Source: Gymnothorax reevesii
Lineage: Eukaryota > Chordata > Actinopteri > Anguilliformes > Muraenidae
Reading direction: 5' to 3'
Assembly (NCBI GenBank): GCA_029721435.1
Contig: CM056583.1
Coordinates: 45,537,120-45,601,119 of the forward strand
DNA length: 64,000 nucleotides
Shown here: in pieces, positions 11,339 to 22,859 of the stretch
How positions within the stretch are numbered: the stretch's first letter is position 1
How the letters are laid out: every line of letters starts with the position of its first letter
The notes under the pieces: model-generated
Databases searched by the model: none
Told to the model about the DNA's origin: nothing
What the model saw: only the letters and a program-made list of their open reading frames with translations
Made by a program: the position numbers and the translations under genes

Positions 11339-12459
11339 GGGCCCGTATTCACAAAGCATCTTATCTTAGCGCTCGGAGTACTCCTAAGTCGCGCTAAAAC
11401 ATTTATGATAAAACAATCTTAAAATTCACAAAACCGCTGAGAGCAACTTTTAGTGAAGAAAATTGGTAACTCCTAGAATAGGGGTAGCTCTGAGATAGGC
11501 GGGAGTAATCTCCGTTGCTATGGCTGATGTCAATTCTCATGCACGAGTCTTGGAACAATGAGCACGGTGATTGGTTGTTTGGTGGCAGGGCAACCCATTG
11601 AAAAAAATATCCCACATACAACCCATGGAGGAAAAAATGAGAAAATAGTCCAAGGGACTGGTTTGTCCAATAAAATAATGGCAGTTGTTACGGGTTCGGC
11701 AGTTTTCAAATGCATTTCAAAGTAGAGAGGTACGACAATCCCCTTTTTAAACACTGCCCTAACCCTAAGGCTAACCTTAACTTTAACATTGACATTAAAA
11801 AAATTTTCTTCCCTTCAATCTCATAATTTAAAACACGGTTACTTTTAAGCAAGTTATTGTTAACATACAAAGCATTGGTTTTTTTAGATTCGGTTTAAGA
11901 TAATAGCATATTGAGCACTTTTGAAAATTGCAATGCACGGTCCCCGCATATCACGCTCTAGGCAAATAAACGTACATAGGAAAGAGATAATTGTAAAAAC
12001 ATTAATAGCATTAAACAAGTTCTTAATGAAACGCGTCACTTGCCCCAATTGCTACTTGTTACCCGATGAGAATGAGAATATGTTGCGATCATTTAAATGT
12101 CGAGCCGTTCAAGTTTGTTTGCCCTAAACTGTCATGGATGTAAGTTAAAAAATGACGCGAAAGCCCAGCTGGAGCCAAGACCAGTTACTGCTGCTGGTCC
12201 AGTTGGTGCTGGAGCGAAAGCATGTAACCTAATCAGAGGGAAAATTGGCTCGGGGGTGAACAGCAAATCCAAGCGGTATGCGTGGGATAATATCAGCCAA
12301 CAGATCGTTGCGGCGTTACCCTCGGTGTCTCGGATGGCTAAAAGTTGCCGTCAGCGGTTTTGTGAATTACTTTTCAGATTTTACTCCTACATAAAATGTT
12401 TTAGCGCGAATTAGGAGTACTCCTAGCGCTAAGATAAGATGCTTTGTGAATACGGGCCC
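11339..12459. mobile_element. Inner inverted-repeat element (gggcccgtattcac ends)
   Basis: Both ends carry gggcccgtattcacaaagca in inverted orientation, followed by ggagtactcctaa-type sequence, a terminal sequence familiar from fish DNA transposons. It sits at the centre of the large foldback. The flanks are inverted (tct on the left, aga on the right) rather than directly repeated, so it is part of the palindrome and not a simple later insertion. Confidence 0.7.
12097..12414 (+). pseudogene. Possible Myb/SANT-like DNA-binding remnant
   Basis: A 105-residue frame contains NLIRGKIGSGVNSKSKRYAW followed by DNISQQIVAALPSV and CRQRFCELL. The spacing of the tryptophan and basic residues resembles the SANT/Myb-like accessory protein of Harbinger transposons. 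It has no proper start context and runs into the inverted repeat at its 3' end, so it is best read as a fragment. Confidence 0.4.
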
Positions 12460-13014
12460 AGATTTATAACGAAATGGAAAATAAAAATATATCACTATCA
12501 ATCAGAACACTTTATTGAGCAGAGCTTAAACAGAAACATTGATTGGGTACCCATCTTGAAGAAGTGAGCCATCTGATCAAACATTCACGTTTAATAGGCT
12601 ATCTAAAAGATTCAGTAGACTTCAAGAGATTAAAAACAATAATCGACTGTCGGACACGGAGTTAAATTGACACCATCCCACTGTCCGACTCGGAGTTATT
12701 TCGAACACGTAGACACTGCGTTTTTATCTAGCCTCAGCCATCATCCTCATGTCCACGGTTGTCGCTGGCGGCCGTTCTCTATTCTGTTCAACTTCACGGT
12801 GTAGAGATCTAGGATATTGAGTCATAGCCCCACCTGCTGTTTAACAGGGACAATAACAGTGAGGACATTTGTGAGAAAATCCTTTACGCCATGTCAGCGG
12901 TAGAAAACTGCCAAAAGTGATTTGTACTTGCAGGAAATGGTTCTCGTCGTATACTTGTAATCGGTACGTTTTGTATTTGTAAAACTGAAAACATTCGTTT
13001 GTTAATGGTGTTTT

Positions 13015-13245
13015 GTATTTGCAAACCACTCTGTATTTGTTTGCAAATCGTTTTTATATTTGCAAATCACACCTTGTTTGTACGTGAATCGTTTTTATAT
13101 TTGCAAATCACACTGTATTTGTTTGCAAATCGTTTTCATATTTGCAAACCACACTTTGTTTGCACGTGAATCATTTTTATATTTGCAAATCACATTGTAT
13201 TTGTTTGTGAATCGTGGTGCATTTGTAAAACATGTTCGGTTTGTA
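13015..13245 (-). repeat. Tandem TGCAAAT-rich units, right arm
   Basis: This is the reverse-complement counterpart of the tandem block in the left arm, with the same units (atttgcaaatcacactg) in the opposite orientation. Confidence 0.85.
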
Positions 13246-13584
13246 TACAAGGTTTTGGCAGTAATTGAACTCCATACAGCTCCAACCTGCTTTAATTTCT
13301 GTGCAGTGGTAATTTGGCTGACTGCGCGCAGAGCGCACACGTCACCGAAATCTCACAGGCAGGTTTCCAGAATGTCAGGCACATTTCAAAGCAATAAATA
13401 ATTACAGGAAGCATTACTTAATGTAACTATCTGAATAAGGACATAAATTACAGTATCTACATCGATTGTCCTGATGTCAGATTATAGGCGGTTATAGGCG
13501 TAATGGAAACTTGACCTGGCTTAATCAACGCAGCTGAATCTGTGATGCAAACTAAGGATTTCACATCTTTCCCAGCCAGCCACA

Positions 13585-13587
<3 letters not shown>

Positions 13588-13633
<46 letters not shown>

Positions 13634-13634
13634 T

Positions 13635-13671
<37 letters not shown>

Positions 13672-13684
13672 CATATATATATAA
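13588..13684. repeat. (TA)n microsatellite
   Basis: Near-continuous tatata with two small interruptions. The YIYIYI frames on both strands are artefacts. Confidence 0.95.
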
Positions 13685-13710
13685 AGCATGCTTGCGTTCT
13701 GTGCTCAGTA

Positions 13711-14704
13711 AAGCCGCTCGCACACTGGACACGAAACGAATTTTTTCGCACGACTGATTACAGACAAAGTCAATGCAAAGACGCAATAGTCGGACAGGGT
13801 ATGAATATAGCTCCGTATCCGAAAGTCATAAATGTTCTAATTTTTCCGAGTATTCCAGGAATTATTAGACGTGCAAACTTGGCCATGTTTGTGTTCGACC
13901 TTCACAAAATGCAAATTGATAGCTATCTACTTTTCTTGGTCTTTTTAGCCTATTCATCTGTTTTCTTCTGTTGAAGATAGACGTCAGTCTTTATTCGGTC
14001 TTTCTTTTGAAAATTAGTGAGATGGATTGAACGATTCACACTTAATTTCCACACCAGAGATAAAATAGTAGGCCTACTTGTAGTCAATGAGCAAATCAAT
14101 TCCATGACCATTGATAGTGTGAATAAATTATCGCATGCAGGATCAAGACTGTCCGACGCGAAATGCAAAATACTCCATGTCCAGCAGCCAGCAAAAAGTA
14201 AAAGTATTGATAAGAGAACACATTTATAACGAAATAAAGTATAAAATATATCACCAACACACGGAACATCCAAAAAGATGACCCGCAAATAAATAAATCG
14301 CAGTGTTCATTGGATGTTTTGCTGTTAAAATGTTTATTTTTATTCTTTATTTCGTTATCAATCTGTTCTAATCGTCCTCTTTTTTTTTTTTTTTTTGGCT
14401 GTCGGACATGGAGGCATTGTACATTGTCTCGCGCCAGTGTCGACTCACTTTATTGAGCAAAGCTTAAACAGAAACATTAATTGAAATTCTCGGTACTCAT
14501 CTTGAAGAACTGAGCTCTCTTATCAAAACATTCACGTTTAATATCTAAAAGAGTCGGTAGATTTGAAGATATTAAAAACAATAATAGACTGTCGGACACG
14601 GAGATTTATTAAAACCCTGTCAAACTTTCGGACAAAAGACACTGCGTTCAACGCAATCTGTCGAGCGAAAAATTTGTTTCGCGTCCAGTGTGCAAGCAGC
14701 TTAA
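13711..14704. mobile_element. Second nested inverted-repeat element in copy B
   Basis: The left end aagccgctcgcacactggac is matched by the reverse complement at the right end (gtccagtgtgcaagcagctt, near 14684-14703), with cgaaacgaatttttcgc-like sequence internal to each. A similar left/right pair surrounds 61070-61820 in copy C, and one end is found at 21463 in copy A. No transposase was recognised. Confidence 0.75.
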
Positions 14705-15117
14705 TACTAGGCTACTATTATTGTCATTTAGGTTTTATCGTCTTTAGTGGAGGAAAGGAATACAGCCTGATTGCTATGATCTCGTACTGAGTTAAGATCA
14801 CATATTGAAAATAAATGCGTAACGTATCTTGCATTGTTGTTCATGCATGTTATGCATGTCCCAAAATTTTAAGCAGCAGCAGGTTGTAATAATAGGAACT
14901 ATCCATCGTTTCTCTTCCCAATGAGCAAGATTTGACTCGGCTGTGTCGCCTTCTTTGCCGACTTGCGCTGGAAGGAGGGGCAGTGACGGGACAGAGGAGT
15001 ACTTGTGCCAGGCTACGCCAGGCACGAAATTGCAACATACGCCTGGACACACCCCGTTGGCGCGGCGCACCCCCCGTTCGCCGCGCCTGCGCCTGGTCTA
15101 CGAAATTAGAGCCCATG

Positions 15118-15960
15118 GTCATAACAGAAGTTACTTGTCATATCAGTACTCCTGAAATGTTTAAACTTTTAAGACAGATAAAAGCACATGGCACTAACTC
15201 ACCTTTTGAAAACTGCTAAATAATGATGTGCTGCCCTCTAATTGAATTGATGGGAAAAAGTTCTGTTTATATAGATCTTGTGCAGTGCAAAAGCAATCAT
15301 TTATCGGGGGGGGGACAGATTTACACCAGAAGTATCTATGCAACTTCTAATCTGGGGACACAGGAAGTGGGGTAGCTTTGTCATAACAGTCATCCTAAAA
15401 GCAAATCAAGAATTTTTTTGATCATAGATTTCAGTGTATTATCTGAATGCAATTTGAATAAATATTGCATTTTGTAATAATGACTGCACATACAATGTTG
15501 GTATAGCTTTGGAAAGTGCACTCAGTTCTGGGGAGAGTATTTGTTGGTTTTATGTACAAAAGTAGAATGACCCTATACAACTGGGTAACTGAAAACCGGC
15601 AAAATGGAAGAGTGGGGGGAAACTCTGCAAGCTAGACTTGACTTGCATGTGCAGTTATTGCATCAATCGGTATTGCACCACGTTTCTTGGTTATTTGTGA
15701 TGTCCTATTTCCCTGGCTAGTTATTTGTAATTCAGACGTTGTTGAAGATAGATGTGTCTCCGAGAAAGTGCATGAAGATCGTGACTTTGCAAGAACACAT
15801 TCAAGTCACTTAGAAATAAATCAAGTAGTACTTTTGATGTCAGCCTTTCAGCCTTAAAAACCTAGGAGGTCATATTATGTATTAATATGGGTAAATCAAT
15901 ATTATTTGGGATAAAAGTCCAGTTGAAATTAGAAAAAAGCAATCATTTACCTTTTTCACA
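15118..15960. other. Intergenic, nothing recognised
   Basis: A G-run at about 15306-15314 and AT-rich sequence are present. No coding similarity. Confidence 0.4.
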
Positions 15961-16135
15961 GCTTGTTTGTTTGCACAAGGGTGTAATATATATATTAGAA
16001 GATCAGATAATGTATTGTTGTACTGTTTCAATAAAGTTTTGGGTGAATAGGTTTTTGAAATCCGTGCTTTTTGATTGTATTTGCATTTTCCATAATGTGG
16101 CACATTTTTGTAATAGGGGTTGTACTAAGAGCTGC
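15960..16135 (+). mobile_element. Solo end of a Tc1-like element
   Basis: The sequence running to ttccataatgtggcacattt and ggggttgtac matches the right terminal repeat of the same Tc1-like family as the copy at 36.7-38.4 kb (ttccatgatgtgccaacttt there). No transposase accompanies it. Confidence 0.5.
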
Positions 16136-16139
16136 ATTA

Positions 16140-17035
16140 GGATATCAAGAGCACCCTGGAGGTGCATTTTATTGCCTGTTTACATGTAATTGTTTGTTCT
16201 GTATTAATAGTCATATCTACAGCAACACAGTAAAATGTCAATGACTTCGGTCTCAGGTTGCTTCTGTGGGTCACCAGTAATGGTAGCGAAAATCTTGATT
16301 TTTTTTTTTTTTTTTACAGTTAATGATACCGGAGGTGTTCACCAAATTATTTCAACTTTCCATCAGTTTTGCTTTGAAAGTATGACTAAGATACAATGAA
16401 AACCATGATGTAAATACCTTTGTTCAGAAGACCATTATTTATATTAATATGAAAATGAAGTACTATACAAAAAGAAATGAAAATACATCCTAATGATTTC
16501 AGAAAGACAGCTAATGGGCTCAACCTATTATTATAAATCCTGCTTTTCATAAGATACATCAAATAAAACAATGCAAAGTTAAGCTTAAAGGTATACTGAG
16601 TAGGATGTTTTGGTTGAGGCTTGTTAACAACATTCAAAGTCGGCCCCTCCTCCCTGGCTCAATGACACCTGAAGCACAAAACTTCAGTGCAACGCTATGT
16701 CCCACCCTCACACACTGTGAGCTGTTATTGGATGGGACCTTCACACCCTTTTCCCAAAAACTGACACCTAGAAATGTCCTGAACAAAGAAAAATAAGAAG
16801 CAATACTTTTCAAATCCCTTTTAACCCACTTTCAATTGAAAAAAGTGCAAAGACAAAATAAGTAATGTTTTAACTCATGAAACTGAAAACAATAGCCATT
16901 TTGAAATATGATGTCGGCAAAATGTGACCATGATGTTGGATCAGTGTATATTCACCACTGTGTAACGTCATCATTTCCTTAAATTACACTCAATAGTCCA
17001 TTTGGAACTGATCTCACCAATTGCTGCAGTTTTGA
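16140..17035. other. Intergenic; unclassified repeat-like segment 16.6-16.8 kb
   Basis: A poly(T) run lies near 16300. The segment 16590-16800 (ggtatactgagtaggatgtt) has the look of a dispersed fish repeat, but its ends and class could not be established. Confidence 0.3.
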
Positions 17036-17038
17036 AAG

Positions 17039-17560
17039 TTAAATTTGTTCCCATTCTAGCCTGATAAGACCGCTGTTAGTCAATAGTCTCTCTTGTGGTA
17101 TTCTGTGCTTTATTATATGCCTCACATTTTTGACAGGAGGCAGGTATGGACAGCAGGCAGACCAGTGAAGTACCAAGACTGTGTGACTATGAAGCCATGC
17201 AGTTGTGTTGTTGTTCTGCAGGAACAATAAATGCCGTCTCCGGAAATGACAAGATTTGGAAGGTAGCAAATGTTCCAAAATGTGCTTGTGCCCTTCTGCA
17301 TCAATTGTGCCTTCACAGATGTGTATGTTGTCTATACAGAGAGCACTAATGCTACCTCAGACCATGACAGACCCTGGCTTTTCAACATGTTGCTGATAAG
17401 TTGGGATGCTCCTTCTCTTCTTTGGCCACAAGAATAATTATGTCCATCATTTCCAAAAGCAATCTGAAAGATTAATCAGACCATAGAACTCCATTCCACT
17501 TCCCCATCAGTCAATTTCAGATGGGGTCGATCCCAGAGAGGTTGACAGGCTTTCTGACTA
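17039..17560 (-). pseudogene. Tc1-like transposase fossil, C-terminal part
   Basis: On the minus strand the frame reads MEHLLPSKSC, then LLFLQNNNTTAWLHS, VLVLHWSACCPYLPPVKNV and RLEWEQI. This aligns in order with the catalytic C-terminus of Tc1 transposases ([34 protein letters not shown] in the 46-kb copy). Both catalytic positions have decayed: the DN aspartate reads N, and the PIENVW glutamate reads K (PVKNV). The upstream part continues to about 17560 in other frames. Confidence 0.7.
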
Positions 17561-17654
17561 GTGTTGCTACATTGCTTGTCTTTGCCTCATAGAGCCGTAA
17601 CTTGCATTTGATGTTAATGTGATGAACTAAGTTCATGGACTCAGGTCTTTTGAA

Positions 17655-17960
17655 GTCGATACAATTGTGGTCAGAAGTTTACATACACTTGAGTTGAATT
17701 TAGAAATCTTTTTTCTTAACCACTCCACAGATTTCATGTAAAAAAAATTGTTTTGGCAAGTCAGTGAGGACTCTGCTTTGTGCAAGGTGCAAGTAAGTTT
17801 TCCAACAATTATTTCAGATTATTTCACTAAGTACCTATATCACAATTACAGTGGGCCAGAAGTTTACATACACTAAGTTGACTGTGCCTTTAAACAACTT
17901 TCAGAAAATTTCAGAAATGACGTAATGTCTTAAGAAGCTTCTGATAATGACATCATTTGA
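17655..17960 (+). mobile_element. Tc1-like terminal fragment with paired repeats
   Basis: The words cagaagtttacatacact at 17675 and 17859 are the inner direct repeats within the inverted terminal repeat of salmonid-type Tc1 elements, and the first also marks its outer end. The following gttgactgtgcctttaaaca agrees. Only this terminus is present. Confidence 0.75.
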
Positions 17961-20770
17961 GTCAACTGGAGGTAAACTAGGGGAAAACTAGGCCTATCTT
18001 TGAAGTCAGAATTTTTTACTAGACACCATGGTTGCTTTCTAATAGTCATTTTACATGCCCTTGCTAACTTCCTCTCGGCCCTTCCTCGTGGGGAATCCCC
18101 GCCGCCATCTTTGGTGTCACAGTTACGTGAAAAACGGAAGTGAACTTGGTGAGATCTACCCACGGAGGGAGCAAGTTAAAAACGATGGTAACTTCAGGGG
18201 TGTATATTGCCCACAATGCATTGTATTTGCATTGTTGGTGCAAGAAGATACATCCGTGACTGGGTGGCAGTAACGCGAGTAAAACTGCGCACCAGAGAGT
18301 AAATCTCAACCAAAGGAGGAGAGGATGAATAAATTAAGCAAAGTGATTAAATTGAGCATTAAATCACTACTGTAATTACACTACACCTGTCACAGTTTAA
18401 CTTTGTTTAAGGAGCTACCAATCACTGATTTAGTCGGTTGCTGAGACTAATTTGTCGAATGACCAAAAACTACTTCATTTTTGATAGCATTATTGTACTT
18501 TGCATAACAAAGTTATTAGACATTTTCCTATGCACAGAAATGATGGCTTGTCTTTCGAAGATTCTGAACGCATGGAGCTCATTAAAATGGCATTGATTGA
18601 TTTTTTTTTTTTTTTTCGCGGCATATTGCTATTTAAACATTTTACCTGTCAATTTGGTTTGATAAATCAAGACCTCTGCATCTTCGGATGTATTTGTGCC
18701 AATGTGAAAAGTAACAGCCTATAATTAAATCAAGAGCCCTCTAAAAATTAATTACACTGCTGAAAAATGCTAAAATGAAAGAAAGTGAAAGTTCAGAATT
18801 TTTTGCATTTCTTCAGATAATATCTATTGTTACAGTATCATATCCATTACATAAATGTAGCCAATAGGCAATAAAAGTCATTATTTCTCAATATTTGTAG
18901 GCTTTGTGTGGTTTTAGATTGGTAAGCAAATTAATTGGTGATTGTTAATCAAGCCAATAAAGAAGGGAGATATCTAGTGTGATACACATCTCAATCAGCA
19001 GGCAAAATATCTAAATCAGAAACTGACGCAGCTAAATAGGCCACAAAGTGCTGACTTTATTGCAATTATACGTAGGAGGTGGCTTCACCACTGAAATGAG
19101 TCTGCAGGTATTTATAATGATTTGTAAAATAAAGCATAGCGCTAAATCTGCAACTGGAGGTCGATCCATGATGGTTCGGGCTTAGCGTGGACAAGGGAAG
19201 GTGCATTCCATTTCAATGCCCCCCCCACTTTCCCCTCTACGCTCCATGTTATCTCCTTGTGACATACATGTTACATAATACCAAGGGCTGAGGGGAGTGA
19301 GTGACGGTATGTCAAAAACTGTTGAAACGCAGCCCATGAAAAAATTCAAAAGAGGCCAGCCAGGACTTCAGAACAAAAATGCCGGGCCTCCACAAGTCTG
19401 GTTCAACCTTGAGAACAATTGACAAATGCTGATTGGTATCTTTTTAATTTGTACAACCAATAGCGGCCTTGACAGATATGTGGTTCAGCTTTCTGCCGCT
19501 AGATGCCCTCACCTTCCTTCACGATATCTAGGGCGGTCGGCTGTCCCGCTTGTACGAACTGCCATGACATATCAATGGGAGAAATTTTGTTGTTAGCTTC
19601 ATCGACTTCTCTATCGTCGTTCGTGTGACAGAGACATCTGATAAGTGAGGTATACATGGATAAAGACTCCAACTATCAACTTCAACTTGAACCCACATAA
19701 ATTTTGCAACCTAATGCCCATAGTGACATATTTAGACCATCAGTACTGCTATCTGATGCAAAAAAGTGGAACTGACTCTACACTTGCTGCAGGATCTAAC
19801 CTCTCCAATATGGCCGCCCCCATGGTGGAACCCACACGATAGGTCAGCACCCATTCATCACTGGATGAAGTAGACAAACAGGTAAGCTAATGAAAAATAA
19901 GCTATGCCTAATACTTCAGCTATATGTCAACTGTTATCATTCAAGTCATTTTAGCAATAAGGTCCTCGAAATGCCCATTGTGACATACGTGTCACAAAAC
20001 TAAAATGAGGTGGAAGGTCACCAAATACTAAAAATTGCTATTGGGTTGTTATTAGCCCCTCCCCAGGTTATATTAGCAGAATACATAGATTTTTCTTTAA
20101 ACTTTTACCATAGGTGGGCATTTAAGGGTTAACCAGTAATTATTCTAATTGCCATTATTAAGGGTGATGGGCAGTTTTTTTTAAATAACCCTATTTGATT
20201 GCATTAATTATGCCAGGTTAAATATAAAATTGACTTTAAGTCTGTCCTTTTATTTCACGTTGAAGTTGTTCTTTGACTGATTTTGGCAAGAATTGATTCA
20301 GGCGGACACCAGATGCAGGAACAAAGAGTTTAAGCCCCAGACTGGGCTTAAAAAAATGTCAATACTGCCATCTAGTGGCTTTTTTTTCCCACAGGCAGGG
20401 GGAAAACAGGGGGAAAACAAATGTACACGCTCAAAGAGTGGCTAAACTAGAAAACAAAAACTTCACCTGACTAATGGAAACACTGAGAGACTAAGACAAA
20501 GGGGAAACAAGACGTGGGTGCAGCAAAAACACAAGACTCGGCAATGGCTCAAAGGAAATACTCGGGAAGGCACAGATGCTGAGATTTCACATTGTAGCGC
20601 AAAGCCGAGAAAGTTCAGTGTGAAGATCTCTCCACCCCTGCCCACAGATATACACATGGGAGGAGGCGGGGACTTGGAAGGCAATCTCAGAAGGAAACAG
20701 AAACACATAGGATTAATAAACAAACTCAAAGAAGAACTGGGTTAACAATAATGACTCGAGGCAAGACGCT
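17961..20770. other. Intergenic; palindromic words, no gene
   Basis: No convincing protein. At 19978-19997 there is an 8-bp-stem palindrome (ttgtgaca-tacg-tgtcacaa), with an imperfect relative near 19258. A poly(T) run lies at 18600-18616. The segment 20340-20385 contains ctgccatctagtgg, a perfect reverse match to a CTCF core. Sequence around 20450-20750 is purine-rich and unclassified. Confidence 0.35.
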
Positions 20771-21555
20771 GGGCTCTAAATTCGTAGACCAGGCCCAGGT
20801 GCGGGGAATGCGGGTAGCGCCGCGCCAACGGGGTGTATCCAGGCGAATTTTGCAATTTGGTGCCCGGTGCAGCCCGGTGCAAGTATTCCTCTGTCCCGCC
20901 TCTGTCCCTCCTGTCAGCGCAAGTGGCTAAGAGGGAGGAGAGAAGGCCTAAGTGGGTGTAATACAGCCGAGTCAAATCATCACCAATCAAATGTGCTCCT
21001 CCCCTCACCTTTAAAATTGGAATAAAGAAGCCTCTGTCCTATATCTGCATGATGCGTGAATGTTGCATTTTGCTTTGCCGCTTCAGGCATGTTTTCTGCT
21101 CCGTTTACATCTATATTAAGCATTACGAATATGATTATTACCATTAGCGAACTTGAATGGAATTTCAAAATGAAACTACGTCAGATCATTCAACTTATGA
21201 AGTTAGAATGAAATAACGGTTGGTTATTTATTTTTTTCTGCTTGCATCATTGGGAAGAGAAACGATGGATAGCGTGTTCCTATTATTACACCCTGTTGCT
21301 GATTGAAATTTTGTGATTAATATGCATGGACAAGAATGTAAGATACATTACACATTTATTTTCAATATGTGATCTGTACTCAGAACGAGATCATAGCAAT
21401 CAGGCTGTATTCCTTTCCCCCACTAAAAACGATAAAACCTAGGTTACAATAATAGTATTAAGCCGCTTGCACACTGGATGCGAAACAAATTTTTCACATG
21501 ACAGATTACATTCAAAGTCAATGCAAAGACGCGAATACACACGCACTCACGCGCC

Positions 21556-21586
<31 letters not shown>

Positions 21587-21938
21587 ACTCTCTCTGGTCT
21601 GACATCAGGACAATCGATATAGTTATGATAATTTATGTGCTGATTCAGATGGTTACATTAAATAGTGGTTGCTTTAATTATTTATTGCATTGAAATGTGC
21701 CTGACATTCTGGAAACCCGCCTGTGAGGTTTCGGTGACGTGTGCGCACTGTGTGCCGGTCAGCCATATTGCCACTGCACAGAAAGTAAACTAGGTTGGAG
21801 CTGGTGAGCTCTGTGCGCACTTTCGGCGTGGCCTTTATCCATGAAATTGCCAAGGCCCTGGCTGCACCGGACGAAATTACCACTGCGTGGGCTACGCCAC
21901 GCTACGCCACCCTGCGCTGCGCCAAGAAATTAGAACCC
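20771..21938 (-). mobile_element. Compact copy A of the composite transposon family
   Basis: It starts gggctctaaattcgtagacc and ends in the inverted form (gccaagaaattagaaccc). The flanks carry the 3-bp duplication GCT at 20768-20770 and 21939-21941. It is 1168 bp and lies in the opposite orientation to copies B and C. Its left 200 bp match the GC-rich end of B at 14930-15114. Its right 270 bp match the opposite end of B, including the segment gtttcggtgacgtgtgcgca also seen near 13340. It contains a (TC)n tract at 21556-21595 and no open frame for a transposase. Confidence 0.82.
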
Positions 21939-22369
21939 GCTGAGGCAATCAGTCAAACTAGAAGCTTATACCCACAGGTAGATCTGAGTTTCCTGTGTTG
22001 TTGGGGCAATCAACAGCCGCAGTCAGCGATTTTATGACTGATTTTTGCGCACAGGTTCTAATAATGACTGGTATTATCGAATTTTGATCATTTGGCGTAA
22101 AGTTAAGCTGCAGCACGAATGATTATCCAGAATAATTTCTATACACTTTACATAGATCTGCTGATTTCCTGGTCCAAGTGCATCATAACATCCAGGACAT
22201 TGCCCTACGAAGTATTTTTAAATTGACCAGTATGTATGGAATGGCTGCATTCAAGAACTTGTGCTTATTAGCTGTATTACAAAGGTTTGAGGTTTGATAA
22301 CTCAGTACATAAAAATAGCAAAAATTCATTGAAAATATTTAGGGAAACAGAAGAACATACACTTTGCCT

Positions 22370-22530
22370 TTAAAAGGGAACCGTCATGGCCGAGTATGTT
22401 TGGTAAATGTGAAAAAATTGGCCAATTTTTTTTTTTTTTTTTTAATTTGGGATCTCCAATCCCACCCGAATCTGGAATGCCCAATTGGAGAACTATGTAC
22501 AACACTTGCTCGTAAGCGAAATTGGCCAAT
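22370..22530 (-). repeat. SINE 3' tail, minus orientation
   Basis: A poly(T) tract at 22428-22443 next to gggatctccaatcccacccg and gaatctggaatgcccaattg is, on the minus strand, a SINE 3' tail followed by poly(A). The same tail sequence occurs at 58738-58775. Confidence 0.6.
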
Positions 22531-22859
22531 TTTTTATGACTTATGATTTCTTAATTAATAACGAATGCAAATTAAGCGTTGTCTCATTTTTCATTGTAAA
22601 ATTATTAAAATGAAAGTTAACATTTTTTAAAAATACTGCAGTATCAAGAAGTTGGTGGTTATACTTGAATTTCTTATATGACACTATTGCTCAAATTGAT
22701 ATACCATAACATTATGACCAGTGAGAGGTGAAGTGAAAAGCATTGGTGATCTACTTACAGTGGAACCTGTTATAAGGTGTGATATATTAGGCAGCAACTG
22801 AATGTTTTATCCTTGAAGTTGATGTGTTGGAAGCAGGGAAGACTGGCTAGCATAAAGAT

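Larger units (their letters stand above)
10514..13282. repeat. Long inverted repeat (foldback) with about 0.9-kb arms
   Basis: Sequence from about 10514 to 11415 is repeated as its reverse complement from about 12385 to 13282. Paired positions sum to about 23,797 throughout. Shared blocks include the text around ccttgtatacaaaccgaaca (near 10548 and 13230), the short TGCAAAT-rich tandem units, and the gtcggac-rich segment. The arms are nearly identical, which implies a recent origin or ongoing homogenisation. Confidence 0.92.
10281..15114 (+). mobile_element. Composite DNA transposon, copy B (4.8 kb)
   Basis: The left end gggctctaatttcttggcg and the right end (reverse complement gggctctaatttcgtagacc) form terminal inverted repeats. 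The same 3-bp word, ATG, flanks both sides (10278-10280 and 15115-15117). The GC-rich right end (about 14930-15114) reappears at 20771-20960 in inverse orientation and at 62450-62643, so this is one family. The body carries two nested foldbacks (10514-13282 and about 13711-14704) and a (TA)n tract. No transposase was recognised, so it is non-autonomous. The 3-bp duplication and GGG-start termini would fit PIF/Harbinger-type elements, but that is an inference. Confidence 0.8.

Noticed and set aside
13521..13757. ORFs with long YIYIYI stretches
   Set aside because: They come from the (TA)n tract in copy B.
14932..15219. Overlapping Arg/Pro-rich ORFs near the right end of copy B (also 62259-62712 and 20742-21008)
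   Set aside because: The same GC-rich terminus in three copies yields different, non-conserved frames, so none is selected as protein.
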